Virus record (IMG/VR): IMGVR_UViG_3300049740_003016
Location: 1 to 64,000 of that record
Strand: one strand, 5' to 3'
Source: a virus
DNA length: 64,000 bases
Shown here: piece after piece, positions 27,523-36,326 of the stretch
Numbering within the stretch: the stretch's first letter is position 1
Layout: each line of letters starts with the position of its first letter
Notes under the pieces: generated by a model
The model's input: only the letters and a program-made list of their open reading frames with translations
What the model was told of the DNA's origin: nothing
Database searches by the model: none
Made by a program: the position numbers and the translations under genes

Positions 27523-28411
27523 AACTAAAAAACTTATTTGAGTTAACACGAAGCTCGTCTTGCTCACAATAATCGGGTATTTCATATTCACCTTTTTTGC
27601 GAAAAACCATAATATATTCGTGTATTTTACTTGTGTATCTTTTGCTTGCTACTTTCGCACATTGAACATAAGCAAACGGACTAAGATTCTTCATAATAAT
27701 TGTATCGTGGTGAATCATTCCTTCGTTTACAAATGCAGTAATCAAGTCCGAATGAAAACTACGAAGACCACTACCTGTCATATCTCTCCAATCTGAAACA
27801 ACCCATACGCAAAATGCTCCTGGTTTCAAAACACGATTTATATTTTTACCACACTTTTGAATTTGAGTCATAAAGTCTTCGTATGTTTCACATTCACTTA
27901 ATTGATTTTTTGCAGTTTCGTATTTTTCAAGATTGTGATACGGAGGACAAGTAAATACCAAATCAGCAGTTTCATTTCGTGTATATAACATCTCTGTTCC
28001 ATCACAATTAAAAAGTTTGGGTGATACCTTGAACTTTTTAAAATGTTTCATACAACGATCATATGTTTGCTTTGATACTTCGTAACCTTGATAGTTACGA
28101 CCAAGTTTACTTGCAACCATAGCACGTGTAGCACGACCTGAAAATGGGTCTACGATTACACTTCCACGCATACTCCAATAACGAAGAATTTGCTCTGCTA
28201 ATCCTGCGTGAAACTCACTGAATCTAAGACCAGGAAGATTCTCTGCATCTTTACTTCTTTTTGTTTCACGAATTCCATCATCAAGATATGCTTCCGGCCA
28301 TTGTTCACGGTGATCACGACTTGGTTCTAATACACTCAAAGGCAACCAACCGAATTGTTCGTCAATTCTACAATCTTTTCTGATTGGAAGTATTTGATTA
28401 TAGTTTGCCAT
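27515..28411 (-). CDS. DNA methyltransferase (SAM motif first)
   Basis: The 298-aa protein has the SAM-binding motif VDPFSGRATRAM before motif IV TCPPYHN, the reverse of its neighbour's order. The residues between include a GYEVS segment typical of the second SAM-contact strand. It shares one base with the DNA polymerase stop codon (TAATG), so the polymerase and both methyltransferases form one unit. The likely role is modification of newly made phage DNA. Confidence 0.85.
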   Translation of the reverse strand: MANYNQILPIRKDCRIDEQFGWLPLSVLEPSRDHREQWPEAYLDDGIRETKRSKDAENLPGLRFSEFHAGLAEQILRYWSMRGSVIVDPFSGRATRAMVASKLGRNYQGYEVSKQTYDRCMKHFKKFKVSPKLFNCDGTEMLYTRNETADLVFTCPPYHNLEKYETAKNQLSECETYEDFMTQIQKCGKNINRVLKPGAFCVWVVSDWRDMTGSGLRSFHSDLITAFVNEGMIHHDTIIMKNLSPFAYVQCAKVASKRYTSKIHEYIMVFRKKGEYEIPDYCEQDELRVNSNKFFSYE

Positions 28412-30918
28412 TAGAAAGCAAAAAACTTTTGAGCAGTTGCAAGATTCTCACTTGCAAAGTCCCAACTAAGTGCATCGTAAAAGTCACGCAACTTTCCTTC
28501 AAGTTCTCGTTCAAACAATTTATCTTTATCTGCATACTTCTCAATAAACTCCATAAGTTGTGGTGGGTCTTCATAACCACGAAACGCAAGTGCATCTAAA
28601 CCAAGTTCATTGTTCTTCAAATAAATCCACTTAATTTTTTCACCATTACGAATAGGTTCACTTTGTATTTTAAACTTTTTGAGAAACTGATTGTGAATGA
28701 TACTTGATTTAACGTGTGCGGGTGTACTTTTTGCACACTCACCCATAACTGCACCTTTATCCATCATCTTTACATACTTGGATATATTTTTAACTGCACT
28801 CGTCTTTGCAATATCATCAACCGACTCGTTCTTAACTTGCTTTTTGAGTGTAACAATCTTTTCATCAATTTCTTCTTTCGGTACATCCTTCAAAATATCT
28901 TTGAGGATTTCCGTCATAAACTTACGAAACCGAGTTGGAAAACTACTACGCACAACATCAAGACCTTTAACTTCCAATTCGTCACAAGTAACACCGTTGT
29001 TGTTGATAATCCATTGTGCATATCGTTTCTTTGCCAACCACATACTTGCTTTGGCAATCACTTCTTGTTTAATGTCATAACGATGCTCTTCAATGTTGAA
29101 GAAACGTTTTGCCATAACATCATAACTTTTATTGATGAAGTTTTGTACATCACCCGCAACTTCAAGAATTGCAGTTGCCATTTCGTCATCGTTCTTTACA
29201 TCAACGTGAGGCATCGTTTTTTCTACGATAGGCAATGCTGAAAAGAAAACCGAGTCGGTATCAATGTATATACAATGATCTTCTGTATCACCAAGTGTTT
29301 TATTGTAATAGTGATTCGCAATCTTGCGACTAAACTTAATCACGGACACACCTGTGGTCGTAACTGCTTCTGCATTGTCCACATCATAAAACCGAAAAAT
29401 AGGCAAACCAAGAACACCATACAACGAATTAAGAAGAATCTTTTGCACGTGCTGACGTCTTTTATAGAACACATACTTTGCATCGTCACCTGAGTTACCA
29501 TACTCTTTCATTTTGTTCTTGAACTCAACACGTTGGTTGAACCATTGATCAAGAATCGCAGGAATAAGTCCGACCTTATTCTTGGTATACATAACTCCGT
29601 TGCTACTGATAGAAAGATTGTTATCTTTTAGAAATGCCTTGAACTCATCTGCTGAATATGTTTCTCCACGAAATCCAACTTCGGTTTGTTCTCCGTCACA
29701 AAACTTCTCGGGACTCCAATTATCAACAACACCCACTTTGGTTTCTGGTGAAATATTCGTGGACATAATAATAGATGGATACAGAGAAGTTAAATCCAAG
29801 TCAAACACCCACTTGTATTTGCCAGGTGTCGGTGCAGCCACATATGCTCCACTAAACTTCTTGGATTCGTCACCTTTAATTTCATTGAATCGTTCACGAC
29901 CATTTGGGTCTTTATTTGGTGCGACAAGATTGTGTCTGCGAAGATAAGTAAGCAATGCACCTTCAAGATAACGAGACGAAAATAAAATGTCTTCATACGG
30001 AACGTGTCCAACGTGACAAATGCTACGAGTCAATTCAATGAGTTCCATCTTTCTATCAATCTCAACAACAATCTTTACGTCGTTCAAATTGTATTCAATG
30101 AACTTCTCAATATCTTGTGAAAACAAATCATCAAGATTACCTTCGTATTCAACTTTACCAATACCAACTTCTTTACGACCAATTGCATCCAAACGATAAC
30201 TTGGTTCAACACTAAATGTAAAGTTCTTGTATAACGCAAGATAATCCAAGCAACTAACACCTGCAATAACAATACGTTTCTTGAACTGATGATAATATGC
30301 GTGTCCAATAGGACTCAAACGATTTGCATCACCTTGCCCTAAAACTCTTGCGAGTCTACGATACAAATAAGGAACGTCAAAGTAATCAATGTTCCAACCG
30401 GTCAATATTGTCGGACTAATCTCTTGATAAAAATCAAGAAAGTGTTCAAGCATTGCTCGTTCTGTATCATAAGAATAAACCGAAACTTCATCATTAGAAT
30501 AGTCGGTGATTTTATCTTCCTTGTCTAAAACAAGAACCACATAGTTATTAGAACAACTATCGTGATACGCAATGGAAGTAATAGGATTGTTTGCTCGTTC
30601 TGTGTCAGGCAACTCTCCTTCCATACTAACCTCAATATCGAAGTTTAATACACAATGACCTGTACTTGGTTCATCGTCATCTTCGTACAAATCAATTAAA
30701 TTACGTGTTTCAATCGGAACATCTGATTCAAACAAACCTTCGTCTTCATAACGATACTTAGTTACCTTTTCTAACTTGTCACCATACATACTACGATACA
30801 TTCCGTTCGGAGACTTTCTGTATGCGTATGGTTTGTTTTTGTAGGTTACTAAACCTTGTTTATCATCCCACAAATAAATTGTGTTGTTCTTTTTGCTTAC
30901 GAATATATTTTGGTACAT
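28411..30918 (-). CDS. 43: Family B DNA polymerase (gp43-like)
   Basis: The 835-aa protein (T4 gp43 is 898 aa) has the 3'-5' exonuclease motifs LNFDIEV (Asp94, Glu96), GWNIDYFDVPY and YNLNDV. The polymerase motifs are DLDLTSLYPSII, KILLNSLYG and YIDTDSVF, the last holding the catalytic Asp pair. It is the main replicative polymerase with proofreading. A promoter overlaps the end of the upstream dUTPase gene and places the -10 box eight bases before the ATG. Confidence 0.97.
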   Translation of the reverse strand: MYQNIFVSKKNNTIYLWDDKQGLVTYKNKPYAYRKSPNGMYRSMYGDKLEKVTKYRYEDEGLFESDVPIETRNLIDLYEDDDEPSTGHCVLNFDIEVSMEGELPDTERANNPITSIAYHDSCSNNYVVLVLDKEDKITDYSNDEVSVYSYDTERAMLEHFLDFYQEISPTILTGWNIDYFDVPYLYRRLARVLGQGDANRLSPIGHAYYHQFKKRIVIAGVSCLDYLALYKNFTFSVEPSYRLDAIGRKEVGIGKVEYEGNLDDLFSQDIEKFIEYNLNDVKIVVEIDRKMELIELTRSICHVGHVPYEDILFSSRYLEGALLTYLRRHNLVAPNKDPNGRERFNEIKGDESKKFSGAYVAAPTPGKYKWVFDLDLTSLYPSIIMSTNISPETKVGVVDNWSPEKFCDGEQTEVGFRGETYSADEFKAFLKDNNLSISSNGVMYTKNKVGLIPAILDQWFNQRVEFKNKMKEYGNSGDDAKYVFYKRRQHVQKILLNSLYGVLGLPIFRFYDVDNAEAVTTTGVSVIKFSRKIANHYYNKTLGDTEDHCIYIDTDSVFFSALPIVEKTMPHVDVKNDDEMATAILEVAGDVQNFINKSYDVMAKRFFNIEEHRYDIKQEVIAKASMWLAKKRYAQWIINNNGVTCDELEVKGLDVVRSSFPTRFRKFMTEILKDILKDVPKEEIDEKIVTLKKQVKNESVDDIAKTSAVKNISKYVKMMDKGAVMGECAKSTPAHVKSSIIHNQFLKKFKIQSEPIRNGEKIKWIYLKNNELGLDALAFRGYEDPPQLMEFIEKYADKDKLFERELEGKLRDFYDALSWDFASENLATAQKFFAF

Positions 30919-30926
30919 TGAATACT

Positions 30927-30955
30927 ATCGTATCTTAATTTATATAAAAAGTCAA
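30927..30955 (-). promoter_or_regulatory. Sigma-70-like promoter of DNA polymerase
   Basis: On the minus strand: TTGACT (30955-30950), 17-base spacer, TACGAT (30932-30927), eight bases before the ATG. The -35 box overlaps the dUTPase stop region. Confidence 0.7.
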
Positions 30956-31479
30956 GCACCTGTGCTTCCAAAACCACCGTTTCCTCGGTCTGTCTCTGAC
31001 AATTCTTCTACGACTTCAAATTCAACTTTATGCGTTTCTGCAATTACAAGTTGTGCAATGCGTTCACCTTTTTTATATATCTTCTCCATATTAACATTTG
31101 TTAACATAGGAACTTGGGTACAATGACCTTTAATTTTTGCATAAATATCTTCTGGTTGAGTAATATACTTAAAACGAATAAGTAACTCTCCACGATAACC
31201 TGCATCAATCAATCCAATTGAATTCGCAAGCATAAGATTTTTATTGCTGATACTACTTCTTGGAAAAATATTAGTATGATAAACTTTATCATCAACACAC
31301 GGTTCTATATACAAGTCTGTGTGGTATTGTATATAATCTATTCGTGACCAAGCCTGTGCTTCTTCGTCATATTCACCAGAAATTGCTGGATGTGATGATG
31401 CAACTAAATCATAACCCACATCGTATTGCGTTAAATTTTTTGGTACAATAGTTCCAGTATTTTTTATCTTAATTTTCAT
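30952..31479 (-). CDS. dut: dUTP diphosphatase (trimeric)
   Basis: The 175-aa protein carries all five conserved dUTPase motifs in order: DVGYDL, PRSSISNKN, GLIDAGYRGEL, GERIAQLVI and the C-terminal RGNGGFGSTG that closes over the active site. It hydrolyses dUTP to dUMP, keeping uracil out of phage DNA and feeding dTMP synthesis. It overlaps the kinase-like gene upstream by 11 bases and is followed by DNA polymerase. Confidence 0.95.
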   Translation of the reverse strand: MKIKIKNTGTIVPKNLTQYDVGYDLVASSHPAISGEYDEEAQAWSRIDYIQYHTDLYIEPCVDDKVYHTNIFPRSSISNKNLMLANSIGLIDAGYRGELLIRFKYITQPEDIYAKIKGHCTQVPMLTNVNMEKIYKKGERIAQLVIAETHKVEFEVVEELSETDRGNGGFGSTGA

Positions 31480-31945
31480 TTAGATATAATACTGCATCTT
31501 CAAAGGTGTTGACAACCTTAATATTATTTTCTTTTGCTTCGTGTTCAAGCATCCCTCTCCAAAATTTAATTGTTGCCCACATATGATTCTGATTTATTTC
31601 CAACAAATTTTGCTTATGTCGTTCTTCATCAATAGTTACAAGAACATCAGGTTTAATAGACCATTCCCAAAAACTTCTTGCACTCCACACTTCTGGTATA
31701 CTTAAAATTACATCATTTTCATTTGTATAATTCTCAAGAACTTTCCAAGAATCACGTGAAAACTGAACTGCGAGTTCATGTTCATCAATTAAAGATGAAG
31801 AATATATTTTGTCGGAAAACTCTTTTTTGTCAAAATGAGATGGCCAACCAATTGCTTCTCCGATTATTTTATCACAATCTACGAAATTAAGTGATTTACT
31901 ATGATAGGTTTTTCCTGAATGTCTAACTGCTGATAATATTTTCAT
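31469..31945 (-). CDS. Small P-loop protein, possible nucleotide kinase
   Basis: The 158-aa protein begins with a shortened Walker A-like sequence, SAVRHSGKTYHSK, at residues 5-17. The first glycines of a usual P-loop are missing. The rest reads as an alpha/beta fold with a VLVTIDEERH segment. Position between DUF4326 and dUTPase suggests nucleotide metabolism, for example a (deoxy)nucleotide kinase-like activity, but substrate and activity are unproven. Confidence 0.55.
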   Translation of the reverse strand: MKILSAVRHSGKTYHSKSLNFVDCDKIIGEAIGWPSHFDKKEFSDKIYSSSLIDEHELAVQFSRDSWKVLENYTNENDVILSIPEVWSARSFWEWSIKPDVLVTIDEERHKQNLLEINQNHMWATIKFWRGMLEHEAKENNIKVVNTFEDAVLYLNEN

Positions 31946-32282
31946 CTGGGTAATATTTGTTTATTAATTTTACGATAATATCTCCGTGACAAGGTTTGGG
32001 TTTGCACCAGCATCCTAATCGTTTTCCTTTTAATCCTTTAAGTGCTTCTAATAGTTTAGGAGACGATTCTAAATATTCCTCGTAACTTTGTATTGCTTCT
32101 GATTTGCTTCTGACTAAATACTTGGCAAGAGTTCCTTTTTTTGAGGAATACGGATTACCCCACAAAGAAGGCCTTCCAATATAAACATCATATTCGGACT
32201 TTTTGCAATGTACTATTTGCGTTGTATTTGTTGTCGTTTCTAAGTTAGAATAAAATGATAAATTAACTGCTTTTTTTGTCAT
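31923..32282 (-). CDS. DUF4326-family protein
   Basis: The 119-aa protein shows the DUF4326 pattern: IGRPSLWGNPY, a helical middle with EAIQSYEEYL, then GKRLGCWCKPKPCHGD near the C-terminus. The family is common in phages and has no settled function; the conserved CWC and CHGD residues may bind metal or form an active site. It overlaps both neighbours by about 20 bases, in a nucleotide-metabolism stretch. Confidence 0.8.
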   Translation of the reverse strand: MTKKAVNLSFYSNLETTTNTTQIVHCKKSEYDVYIGRPSLWGNPYSSKKGTLAKYLVRSKSEAIQSYEEYLESSPKLLEALKGLKGKRLGCWCKPKPCHGDIIVKLINKYYPDENIISS

Positions 32283-32604
32283 CCAAATCTATATCAGTAT
32301 CTTTATCAAAATTTTCTATGTCGGTGAATAATTCTTTTACAAAATCAAACTCTAATTGCTGATTTTGGAATTCTGGTTGATTTACATCTGCGTAACTTGT
32401 ATTTGTTGGATTATTATTTTCATCAACAAATTCAAGGTGACCATCAAAATGAAATCCAGCACCTCTTAAAAACAATTCAAATGCATTTAATACTTCTCCA
32501 AGAGTTTCATCTGCGGTTGTATGTCTTGTTCTTGAAACAAGATTATCATCAGAATCTCTCCAAGTATAATCAAATGTGAATTTTGCTGTATTATCGTATT
32601 TCAT
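32263..32604 (-). CDS. Unknown protein (113 aa)
   Basis: The product is acidic and soluble, with an N-terminal beta-rich half and an Asp-rich tail. An ATATTTATG box lies five bases before its ATG, so it probably heads the transcript for DUF4326, the P-loop protein and dUTPase. No family is recognised. Confidence 0.6.
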   Translation of the reverse strand: MKYDNTAKFTFDYTWRDSDDNLVSRTRHTTADETLGEVLNAFELFLRGAGFHFDGHLEFVDENNNPTNTSYADVNQPEFQNQQLEFDFVKELFTDIENFDKDTDIDLDDKKSS

Positions 32605-32609
32605 ATATA

Positions 32610-32618
32610 CATAAATAT
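32610..32618 (-). promoter_or_regulatory. ATATTTATG box
   Basis: ATATTTATG on the minus strand, five bases before the ATG of the 113-aa gene. Confidence 0.45.
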
Positions 32619-32646
32619 ATACACAATAATACCAAACGTAAAGTCT

Positions 32647-32856
32647 TTATTTTTTAGGAATCGTATGAATTGTAGATGCCTTTATTATTAATTGCAAATA
32701 TAATTGCAAAAATGCTACACCTAACCAATTCCATAATGTATATTCAATGTTCAATTGAAAAACAATATTGACCGACCAAATAAATCCAAGTGGTAAAATA
32801 ATTAGACCAAGAATACCTGCAAGAAATGTTGCTAATTTAGTTGTATCTATTTCCAT
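32647..32856 (-). CDS. Small two-TM membrane protein (69 aa)
   Basis: Two hydrophobic segments (about residues 8-30 and 42-60) are separated by a short loop. The N-terminus is acidic and the C-terminus basic, which predicts both ends in the cytoplasm. It is five bases after the previous gene. A holin-like or envelope function is possible but not shown. Confidence 0.55.
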   Translation of the reverse strand: MEIDTTKLATFLAGILGLIILPLGFIWSVNIVFQLNIEYTLWNWLGVAFLQLYLQLIIKASTIHTIPKK

Positions 32857-32861
32857 CTGTA

Positions 32862-33152
32862 TTACTTTTTTATTTCACAAATTTTTTCATGCAACAATTT
32901 TACATCATCGCAAGTCATCCCAAATATTGCTTCAACCCCTTCGACCATTTTTGTAAAGTTTATGAGTGTACCAATTTCTCTTGGGTCACCTTCGGATTCT
33001 GTTATTTTGTATTTTAGGTCCAGTGTATCATCCTGAACTTCTTCAAGTTTACACAATGTCATATGCTCGTACAACGCAACAAAGTCATCAACGGAGCAAG
33101 TCGTTAAAAAGTCAAGAGACTCTTGTTCAATTCTATTTTCTTCGGAATCCAT
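32862..33152 (-). CDS. Unknown acidic protein (96 aa)
   Basis: This acidic, helical, soluble protein has no known motif. A TTGACA sequence near 33205-33210 on the minus strand may be part of its promoter, with an ATATTTATA-like sequence in between. It precedes the small membrane protein in the same unit. Confidence 0.55.
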   Translation of the reverse strand: MDSEENRIEQESLDFLTTCSVDDFVALYEHMTLCKLEEVQDDTLDLKYKITESEGDPREIGTLINFTKMVEGVEAIFGMTCDDVKLLHEKICEIKK

Positions 33153-33210
33153 TTTTATTTTCTAGTTAAGGTTATGTATTTATATAAATATATATTATAA
33201 TCAACAAATG

Positions 33211-34437
33211 TCAATTCTTTTTCCAAATCCAAATTGGTTCTGCGAATGCAACATCTTTATTTTCTTCGGTAATTTCTTTGAGGTCTTCCGAGAAATATTC
33301 ACTCTTGGCATTACCTGCTCCACCTGAATTAAATCGTTTCGTCATTTCCATTCCAACGCAACCAAGATATTCAAGACCTTGTGATTTAATAAAGTCATTC
33401 ATTGGATTTGTGATTTCAACATAGTCGTTGATAGGAGCATTGAATACATCTGCAATGTTGATGGCAAGAATACCATTCTTCTTTATTGCCGGAATTATCT
33501 TACCGAGGGTGGTGTGAAGAAACTTCTCGTTCCAATCATCTATCTTTTTATATCGTACCCAAGATTGCGTATCATCTTCTGAATACTTTTCTGTATTAAA
33601 ATAAGGTGGACTTGTAAACACCGTATCAAAGTAATTTTCATATTGGGAGTAATCTACGTCTTCGGCAGGACTTTCTATTAAGTCTGCTTTTCTATTCTGT
33701 TCAAAAAAGGTAGAATACTTTTCATAGAACTGAATTTGCTTTTGGTAATTAGGATGGTTAAGTGTATTGGGATCAATTCCAACATAATGCTCTGTGGTTT
33801 CACCTGTATAAAATCCCGCTAATCTATCTCCCCAACCTGCACTAAAGTCTAATACGTTCTTGCTTTGAAAGTGATCATAAAATGCTTTTGCTACTGCTGG
33901 TTTGAATTGTGATGCGACATACTTACGAAGGGTCGTAGCAACACGAAGAGTATTAACATCAACACGATTAAGAACTTTATCCAATGTCCAATAAGCACGA
34001 ACAATTGTTTTGATTCCTTTCACCGTCTGCCAAGTTTTCCAACCACTTGGTGTTCTTGTCCAGTCTACTTTCCAACGAGTTTCTACATGAAATGGATTAG
34101 AAGCATTGTTACCCGAGTTGTTTCTTTTCAATAGAAACTGAGAATCTTTGTAGTTAAGGTGGTAGTTGCTTTTTCTTTCATTGCGAGGAAACCACTTTTT
34201 TTCTACAAGCACATCATTGTGCTTTATTCCTTTTAACTTGTTCAAACTATCAAGAGTTTGCTTATCCGTAATCTCGGGTAAAGGAGCAGGATATGTGTGT
34301 AATACTTTAGCAAGTTCTTCTACAACATCTTCTTTATCATACTTTTGCATGATATCTTTCCATTCATCTTCTTCAATTAGAAGGTATGGTTTCATGTTGT
34401 AGAACTTTTTAAAATGTTCTTTTAAGTCAACACACAT
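33211..34437 (-). CDS. DNA methyltransferase-like protein, SAGWG type 1
   Basis: The 408-aa protein has a SAM-binding motif VLDFSAGWGDRLAGF (195-209), a following GIDPNT, and the catalytic TSPPYFN (275-281). A N-terminal region of about 190 residues precedes the catalytic core and may recognise DNA. The gene at 42593 encodes a relative with the same SAGWG, DPNT and SPPYFN motifs. The ATG comes directly after the stop of the upstream gene. It is probably an amino-methyltransferase acting on DNA; another nucleic acid target cannot be excluded. Confidence 0.8.
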   Translation of the reverse strand: MCVDLKEHFKKFYNMKPYLLIEEDEWKDIMQKYDKEDVVEELAKVLHTYPAPLPEITDKQTLDSLNKLKGIKHNDVLVEKKWFPRNERKSNYHLNYKDSQFLLKRNNSGNNASNPFHVETRWKVDWTRTPSGWKTWQTVKGIKTIVRAYWTLDKVLNRVDVNTLRVATTLRKYVASQFKPAVAKAFYDHFQSKNVLDFSAGWGDRLAGFYTGETTEHYVGIDPNTLNHPNYQKQIQFYEKYSTFFEQNRKADLIESPAEDVDYSQYENYFDTVFTSPPYFNTEKYSEDDTQSWVRYKKIDDWNEKFLHTTLGKIIPAIKKNGILAINIADVFNAPINDYVEITNPMNDFIKSQGLEYLGCVGMEMTKRFNSGGAGNAKSEYFSEDLKEITEENKDVAFAEPIWIWKKN

Positions 34438-35259
34438 TTAGTCAGAGTTTTCAATTTTATTTTGAGTAGACGTGACATCTGACTCCTTCAGTATTGATTC
34501 GGTTATCTCTTCAGGTTCGTCTTGGTGATCTGTGATTATAGTTTCGGAAAAACTTCCACTTGAATTTTTATCAGTACCCTGTTGTGCTTTTTTTAATTTA
34601 TTTTCGTTGTGTGCTTTTAGTTTCTGTGTAATATAGTCATCAACTTCATCGTTGTTGCCACCTGGCATACCATTTACACTTTCTCCATTGGCTGCTCTGA
34701 TTATCGCTTGTTGAGATAAACCATCAGAGGTTTGTGCTCGTTTATTCATTTCAGGATACTGATCACCATATCGTGTTCTATCTACTACTAAATCCTGTGG
34801 GGTGTTTTGTTTGGGTTTTATGTCGTTGGTTTTGTTTTTTGAATCTACTATCTGTACATTAGTTTGCTCTACAACTAAATTTGAGATTGGATTCTTTTCA
34901 ACTGACTTACTTTCTTCATTGATTGGTTCACTCTTTTTACTCAAGAGATCAGCAATTTCTTCTTTGGATACTTCGGATTTAGTAGAATCGTTTGATTTAG
35001 TTATTATGTCATTTGAAGTAACTGATATAGTATCAAACTCAGAACCATCTTTTATTCTTTCTTTTGTTGACTGCTCAAGTTTTTTTTGAAACATTGACAA
35101 AAGTCCAGATGTATCGTTGAAACTTTTTTCATACTTTTCTTTGTCTGAGTTATGCTGTTGTTGTGCGTGTTTCATTGCATCTTGCTCAACGGAACTCGTA
35201 TGCTCATTTTTATTTTGAGCAACTTTTTCAAAGTTTTGATCTAGGTTTTCAAATGACAT
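34438..35259 (-). CDS. Hydrophilic, probably disordered protein (273 aa)
   Basis: The product is very rich in Ser, Asn, Lys, Glu and Gln, with almost no hydrophobic stretches, and is predicted by eye to be largely disordered. A short segment with RTRYGDQYPEMNKRAQ near residue 160 may be the only folded part. It ends where the SAGWG methyltransferase begins, so the two are co-translated. The function is unknown; a scaffold or an anti-host factor would fit. Confidence 0.55.
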   Translation of the reverse strand: MSFENLDQNFEKVAQNKNEHTSSVEQDAMKHAQQQHNSDKEKYEKSFNDTSGLLSMFQKKLEQSTKERIKDGSEFDTISVTSNDIITKSNDSTKSEVSKEEIADLLSKKSEPINEESKSVEKNPISNLVVEQTNVQIVDSKNKTNDIKPKQNTPQDLVVDRTRYGDQYPEMNKRAQTSDGLSQQAIIRAANGESVNGMPGGNNDEVDDYITQKLKAHNENKLKKAQQGTDKNSSGSFSETIITDHQDEPEEITESILKESDVTSTQNKIENSD

Positions 35260-35263
35260 GGTA

Positions 35264-35272
35264 TATAAATAT
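35264..35272 (-). promoter_or_regulatory. ATATTTATA box
   Basis: ATATTTATA on the minus strand, four bases before the ATG of the 273-aa gene. Confidence 0.5.
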
Positions 35273-35298
35273 GTATATACAAATCAAATAATTTAGAA

Positions 35299-35556
35299 TT
35301 AATCAATTTTTTCAAATAGCAAAGTTGGTCTTCCAATTTCACCTTCTACTTTACCTGCTTGTTTTATTGTTCCGTTTTCCAATGCTTTTTTGACACGAAA
35401 TCTAAGAGTAATTGGAACTGCGGTAGGATGCGCCTTTTCTAAGTCGGCAATACTAAACTTACCAGTTGGCCAATTAACTATTAACTTCTTTTTCTTGGGA
35501 ATTGAAACAGTTGTTTCAACACTAATATTTCTTTTTACTTGGGTTTCGTCAGTCAT
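35299..35556 (-). CDS. Possible winged-helix protein (85 aa)
   Basis: A basic N-terminal segment (KKKKL) leads into a region with IADLEKAHPTAVPITLRFRV, a following KALENGTIKQAG turn and GRPTLLF. This reads like a winged-helix fold in which the last two strands form the wing. DNA binding and a regulatory role are plausible. It lies next to the histone-like gene. Confidence 0.5.
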   Translation of the reverse strand: MTDETQVKRNISVETTVSIPKKKKLIVNWPTGKFSIADLEKAHPTAVPITLRFRVKKALENGTIKQAGKVEGEIGRPTLLFEKID

Positions 35557-35571
35557 AATAACTCCGTTCTA

Positions 35572-35754
35572 TTATTGTTTAGATTCTTCAACAGATGCCT
35601 TACGATACTCGGTTGCGAGTTTCTTAATTTCACCAATTGCTTTTCTTGCCCGAGTACCAGATGCTTTGATACCTGATTCCACGTTCTTGTTGTGATTGTC
35701 CTCAAATGCTTCGTACAAAGCCTTGATTTGTTCATATAGTTCTTGTGATTTCAT
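35572..35754 (-). CDS. Hc1-like bacterial histone H1 homolog (60 aa)
   Basis: The 60-aa protein has the compact Hc1-type pattern: an N-terminal helix, then SGTRARKAIGEIKKLATEYR, closely resembling the GTRxRKxLQEIKxLAQEIR core of small histone-H1-like proteins in Bacteroidetes and Chlamydiae. It should bind DNA without sequence preference and compact it. It may condense phage DNA or displace host nucleoid proteins. No long Lys/Ala tail is present, unlike chlamydial Hc1. Confidence 0.75.
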   Translation of the reverse strand: MKSQELYEQIKALYEAFEDNHNKNVESGIKASGTRARKAIGEIKKLATEYRKASVEESKQ

Positions 35755-35828
35755 AATTTTTATTAGGGTTACTTTTATTGTTAAATAATATTATATTATA
35801 GTATTTTGAAATAGGTTGCAAGTTTTTT

Positions 35829-36248
35829 TTAAGCAAAGAATATTACATACTTATCATCCTCAACGGCAACTGACATATATCTGAATGCCCATTTTTCTTG
35901 TTGCATTCTATTGACAAACTCCATATATGCACTTTCTGTTTTATCAATTTTAAAAAACTGACCAGATACTACATTAGTTTCGTACTTCTGAATAAATGCA
36001 CGATAATCAATAGCATTTGGATGCTGACTTAAAAAGTTTTCTGTGAATTTAGAAACCGACTCTTTGTTTTCGTCATAAAATTTTATTATATCATTCCGAC
36101 AACTGCATCCGGGGTCAACCGAAAAACTCAAGACTTTATCTTCAATTGGTGGAAATGCTTTGATAAGTTCATTTAAATAATCTTCGGATTTCAAAATTAA
36201 TTCCAAAACTAAAATGCTTCCATATGAGGTTATTGTTTGATTGTTCAT
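35829..36248 (-). CDS. Unknown protein (139 aa)
   Basis: The soluble protein contains a C-x-C pair (GCSCRND) near residue 50 and a C-terminal beta-rich segment. No family is recognised. Its ATG lies six bases behind a promoter that stands back to back with the promoter of the HNH gene. Confidence 0.6.
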   Translation of the reverse strand: MNNQTITSYGSILVLELILKSEDYLNELIKAFPPIEDKVLSFSVDPGCSCRNDIIKFYDENKESVSKFTENFLSQHPNAIDYRAFIQKYETNVVSGQFFKIDKTESAYMEFVNRMQQEKWAFRYMSVAVEDDKYVIFFA

Positions 36249-36254
36249 TTTTTT

Positions 36255-36283
36255 AATTTACTGCAAATCATAATTTTAGTCAA
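36255..36283 (-). promoter_or_regulatory. Sigma-70-like promoter, near leaderless, divergent
   Basis: On the minus strand: TTGACT (36283-36278), 17-base spacer, TAAATT (36260-36255), six bases before the ATG. Confidence 0.7.
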
Positions 36284-36291
36284 CAATTATC

Positions 36292-36320
36292 TTGAAAAAC
36301 TCAAAAACATATTATATTCT
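36292..36320 (+). promoter_or_regulatory. Sigma-70-like promoter, near leaderless, divergent
   Basis: TTGAAA (36292-36297), 17-base spacer, TATTCT (36315-36320), six bases before the HNH ATG at 36327. Its -35 box is eight bases from the -35 box of the opposite promoter. Confidence 0.65.
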
Positions 36321-36326
36321 AAGTTC

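Noticed and set aside
28714-29241. Plus-strand 175-codon frame
   Set aside because: It lies opposite the DNA polymerase gene, has Cys/Phe/Leu-rich antisense composition, and no start signals.
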